Shown: in pieces, positions 46,013 to 46,106 of the stretch
Position numbering within the stretch: the first letter of the stretch is position 1
How the letters are laid out: each line of letters starts with the position of its first letter
NCBI RefSeq assembly: GCF_003315485.1
Contig: NZ_QNSE01000022.1
Span: forward strand, 1 to 46,106
Reading direction: 5' to 3'
Source of the DNA: Marinomonas rhizomae
Lineage (GTDB): Bacteria > Pseudomonadota > Gammaproteobacteria > Pseudomonadales > Marinomonadaceae
DNA: 46,106 nucleotides
The notes under the pieces: model-generated
The model's database searches: none
Told to the model about the DNA's origin: nothing
Seen by the model: the letters and a program-made list of their open reading frames with translations, nothing else
Made by a program: the position numbers and the translations under genes

Positions 46013-46106
46013 TGAAGTGACCCCATAAAGTTGGACTCATTTCTAAGCAGCTAGCAAGGCCTGATTTCGATATTCAATCGGACTCAGGCCTTTTAGTTTC
46101 TGTTTA
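46013..46106 (-). mobile_element. IS3-family insertion sequence, one end (rest outside window)
   Basis: TGAAGTGACCCCATAAAGTT at 46013 onwards is an IS3-family type terminal inverted repeat, and the minus-strand frame behind it encodes the C-terminus of a DDE transposase. The boundary is approximate (46013 or 46018). The other end and any target duplication lie beyond the window. Confidence 0.8.
46043..46106 (-). CDS. IS3-family transposase OrfB, C-terminal fragment
   Basis: Reading the minus strand from the window edge gives KQKLKGLSPIEYRNQALLAA followed by a TAG stop at 46045-46043. The LxGLSPxEYR motif is the characteristic C-terminal end of IS3-family OrfB integrase-type transposases. Only 21 codons including the stop are visible, so intactness cannot be judged. 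Confidence 0.85.
   Translation of the reverse strand, partial: KQKLKGLSPIEYRNQALLAA

Overview
The window looks like a chromosomal segment of a marine gammaproteobacterium of the Oceanospirillales type; a Marinomonas-like organism is my best guess. The basis is an AT-leaning base composition, the conserved block ndk-rlmN-pilF-rodZ-ispG-hisS-yfgM-bamB-der, and the mix of YbaM, SufT and aerobic-type cobalamin genes. The genus is inference; no 16S rRNA is present.

Layout. 1-400: 3' end of an rRNA operon (partial 5S) followed by two decayed tandem copies of the 5S tail plus terminator. 663-5774: LysR regulator divergent from an EamA/DMT exporter, then a TetR regulator divergent from fadH (2,4-dienoyl-CoA reductase) with a compact operator region, then a YkgJ cysteine-cluster protein. 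5961-10149: cardiolipin synthase with a YbhP-like phosphodiesterase-fold protein, then on the other strand a DUF2254 membrane protein and a small anchored coiled-coil protein. 10329-18355: iscR with two abutting IscR boxes, then sufB-C-D-S-A-T, sufE and a second cysteine desulfurase of IscS type: the complete Fe-S assembly machinery in one place. 18512-27620: ndk and the rlmN-to-der block (translation quality, type IV pilus and cell shape, isoprenoids, outer-membrane assembly, ribosome GTPase). 27815-29763: rimK overlapped by an AspA/AstE-type zinc hydrolase. 29910-36293: single genes including a membrane protein with a hairpin over its ribosome binding site, YgiQ, thiopurine methyltransferase, YbaM, DUF1304, DinB and a soluble LRR-protein kinase fusion. 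36388-37161 (minus strand): type II lumazine synthase behind an FMN riboswitch. 37444-37809: MliC-like lipoprotein. 37929-45974: cobalamin genes cobJ-cobM-cobW-cobN-cbiX. 46013-46106: the end of an IS3-family element running off the window.

How the genes work together. IscR, SufBCD, SufS/SufE, SufA and SufT make and deliver Fe-S clusters needed by many products encoded in the same window (FadH, RlmN, IspG, YgiQ, IscR itself). The cob genes share cobalt handling: CobW and CbiX both carry His-rich segments, and two different classes of cobalt chelatase (CbiX and CobN) are in one cluster.

I found no CRISPR array, prophage, toxin-antitoxin pair, tRNA gene or recognisable defence island. The most interesting points are regulatory (shared-box tetR/fadH promoters with a possibly leaderless tetR; tandem IscR boxes; the Shine-Dalgarno hairpin at 29878) and a few enzyme pairings (RimK with an AspA-like hydrolase; LRR-kinase; CobN with CbiX).
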